A stretch of 64,000 bases of DNA from assembly GCA_020635035.1 (NCBI GenBank), contig JACKAO010000003.1, forward strand, positions 310,001 to 374,000, read 5' to 3'. Below the pieces are notes generated by a model that was not told the DNA's origin, ran no database searches, and saw nothing but the letters and a program-made list of their open reading frames with translations. The position numbers were made by a program, and so were the translations under genes. Positions 62,870-64,000 of the stretch are shown here, in pieces; position 1 is the stretch's first letter, and each line of letters starts with the position of its first letter. This stretch comes from Calditrichia bacterium. GTDB taxonomy: Bacteria; Calditrichota; Calditrichia; Calditrichales; J004.

Positions 62870-63742
62870 ATGGAAACTTTTGTCAACTTCTTTGAAAACA
62901 TACCCACTGTTTACAGAACCGCCATATTAGTAAGTGGTTTATTCATTTTCTGGATGATGGAAGGTATCATTCCATTATCGAAAATATCTTACAAACGCTA
63001 CAAACATGCTGCATTAAATATTTTTTTCATGCTAACAACAGTAATTGTGAACCTTGGATTTGCCTTTTTTCTTGTCAGGACAAGTGAGTATGTAGCTGAA
63101 AATCAGGTTGGGTTTCTATATGTTGTCGTACTTCCGCTTTGGCTCAAAATTATTATTGGCTTGCTTTTGATGGATCTGATCAGTGCATATTTAATCCATT
63201 GGATTCTGCATAAAGTTAAATGGATGTGGAAATTTCATATTATTCATCATACCGATACAAAAGTGGATGTAACCACATCACTGCGTGCTCATCCTGGCGA
63301 AAGTGTGTTCCGCTTTGTATTTACAATAATTGCTGTGATGGTTTCGGGTGCACCCATTGGAATTGTGATGATTTATCAGTCTATGTCGGCGATGTTATCG
63401 CAGTTCAATCATGCCAATATCAGTTTACCTGCAAAGTTAGATCTGCTGCTTTCTTATATTCTAGTCTCGCCTAATATGCACAAAGTGCATCATCACTTTA
63501 AGCAACCACTAACCGATACAAATTATGGAAATATTTTTTCTGTTTGGGACAGGCTTTTTAATACGTTTGCCAGTGTGGATAGTCCGGAACAAGAACTTGT
63601 TTATGGACTTGACACACACATGGAAAGTAGGGAGCATGAGAATATTGCCAACCTGCTGGCTATACCATTCCAAAAATACCGCCCGCCTTTAAACGCCAAA
63701 TTCGGATCAGAAAAAAACAGTGCCGGCAAGAATCTGTCTTAG
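62870..63742 (+). CDS. Sterol desaturase / fatty acid hydroxylase superfamily protein
   Basis: 290 residues with about four membrane helices and the histidine-rich di-iron motifs of the family: HWILHK (about 107-112), HIIHHTD (about 121-127), and 'NMHKVHHHF' (about 203-211). The family uses O2 and a di-iron centre in the membrane to hydroxylate or desaturate fatty acids, sterols or carotenoids. 'HPGESVFRF' and 'YGNIFSVWDRLFNTF' are also typical. The gene ends 4 nt inside the convergent MscS-like gene. The start ATG is preceded by AGGGATAAT. The substrate is undetermined. Confidence 0.88.
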   Translation: METFVNFFENIPTVYRTAILVSGLFIFWMMEGIIPLSKISYKRYKHAALNIFFMLTTVIVNLGFAFFLVRTSEYVAENQVGFLYVVVLPLWLKIIIGLLLMDLISAYLIHWILHKVKWMWKFHIIHHTDTKVDVTTSLRAHPGESVFRFVFTIIAVMVSGAPIGIVMIYQSMSAMLSQFNHANISLPAKLDLLLSYILVSPNMHKVHHHFKQPLTDTNYGNIFSVWDRLFNTFASVDSPEQELVYGLDTHMESREHENIANLLAIPFQKYRPPLNAKFGSEKNSAGKNLS

Positions 63743-64000
63743 ATAGTCTTTGCTGCCTGGGGCCAGTCTTCCGGTGTTAGAAAAAGTTTTTGAGTCGGGT
63801 AAGCAAATTCAATTTTGTTCTCCTGGAATTTCTGAAATATTTCCAGGTTAATTGCCTGCTGAATATCCATGTAAATATTGTAATCCGGCGTGTGAATCCA
63901 GTAGACAATTTCAAAATTTAAGGAGAAATTGCCAAATTCTTTGAAGTGTGCACGATCAAAGCGGGTTTGTTCTTTACTTTCAATAATTTCTTTTATCATG
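63739..64000 (-). CDS. Probable MscS-type mechanosensitive channel, C-terminal part
   Basis: Only the last 86-87 residues are in the window, and the frame is open at the right edge, so the start lies outside. 'GNFSLNFEIVYWIHTPDYNIYMDIQQAINLEIFQKFQENKIEFAYPTQKLFL' matches the cytoplasmic C-terminal domain of MscS-family channels, where '(I/V)xFPxPTQxxxL' is typical. The gene ends tail-to-tail with the fatty-acid hydroxylase gene, overlapping it by 4 nt. The membrane part cannot be seen. Confidence 0.75.
   Translation of the reverse strand, partial: MIKEIIESKEQTRFDRAHFKEFGNFSLNFEIVYWIHTPDYNIYMDIQQAINLEIFQKFQENKIEFAYPTQKLFLTPEDWPQAAKTI

Noticed and set aside
1..64000. CRISPR arrays, insertion-sequence transposases, toxin-antitoxin pairs or restriction systems
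   Set aside because: I looked for evenly spaced direct repeats, transposase motifs and defence-gene motifs and found none. The only GIY-YIG protein belongs to a stand-alone group, and the MutS-like protein is membrane-anchored and not part of a known defence cluster.

Overview
The window looks like the chromosome of an AT-rich, Gram-negative member of the FCB superphylum, most likely a Calditrichota/Ignavibacteriota-type lineage. The evidence is several large exported proteins ending in the type IX secretion (T9SS) sorting domain with the 'NYPNPFNP' signature (three genes plus a decayed copy), a SusC-style TonB receptor with an N-terminal carboxypeptidase-regulatory domain, an UpxY/NusG-like antiterminator, outer-membrane barrels and many lipoproteins with clear lipoboxes. 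Phylum placement is an inference. I see no rRNA, tRNA, CRISPR array, transposase or prophage gene.

Layout. 1-1846 (-): a phosphodiesterase/AP-superfamily gene followed by an UpxY-type NusG paralogue that runs off the left edge, possibly the start of a polysaccharide locus. 1939-8730 (+): a tandem, partly decayed array of three two-gene units, each a PQQ-type beta-propeller lipoprotein plus a T9SS-sorted partner. The units share a near-identical ~330 bp 5' module (untranslated leader plus the first ~68 codons), while the propeller bodies have diverged. 8736-11738: amidohydrolase (-), then a small RsbR_N-like protein, a DUF350 membrane protein and a lytic transglycosylase. 11878-21758 (+): a 2202-residue beta-helix/VCBS/T9SS surface protein, a FecR-domain protein and an outer-membrane barrel. 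21833-28244: glutaryl-CoA-dehydrogenase-like enzyme, HD-GYP response regulator, TPR lipoprotein (-), MBL hydrolase and ComEC. 28273-30270 (-): Tsp/Prc protease. 30508-34655 (+): an envelope trio made of a barrel with a bactofilin-like N-terminus, a protein with four copies of an unrecognised ~120-residue domain, and a DUF4097 protein. 34822-40208: a 1596-residue acyl-CoA-synthetase/helical/GNAT fusion facing a TetR regulator. 40501-45607: lectin-domain T9SS protein, oligoendopeptidase F (-), atypical SDR and DUF2277. 45624-50527 (-): AsmA/YhdP-like protein overlapping a membrane-anchored MutS-like ATPase. 50686-56857 (+): DUF2582 winged helix, NfeD-slipin pair, TRAP TatT and DctP without the membrane subunits, Nif3-like protein and a methyltransferase. 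56872-62705 (-): GH43 glycosidase, TonB receptor, a small exported protein, GIY-YIG protein and Nudix hydrolase. 62870-64000: fatty-acid hydroxylase-family protein and the end of a probable MscS channel (-).

Working together. Much of the window is envelope and surface biology: secreted beta-rich proteins, barrels, lipoproteins, wall turnover (lytic transglycosylase, Prc), lipid/OM homeostasis (AsmA, SPFH/NfeD) and polymer use (GH43 with TonB receptor). The most unusual parts are the leader-conserved propeller array with a Shine-Dalgarno-sequestering hairpin in all three copies, the ligase-acetyltransferase fusion, and the 30508-34655 envelope trio with its repeated unknown domain.
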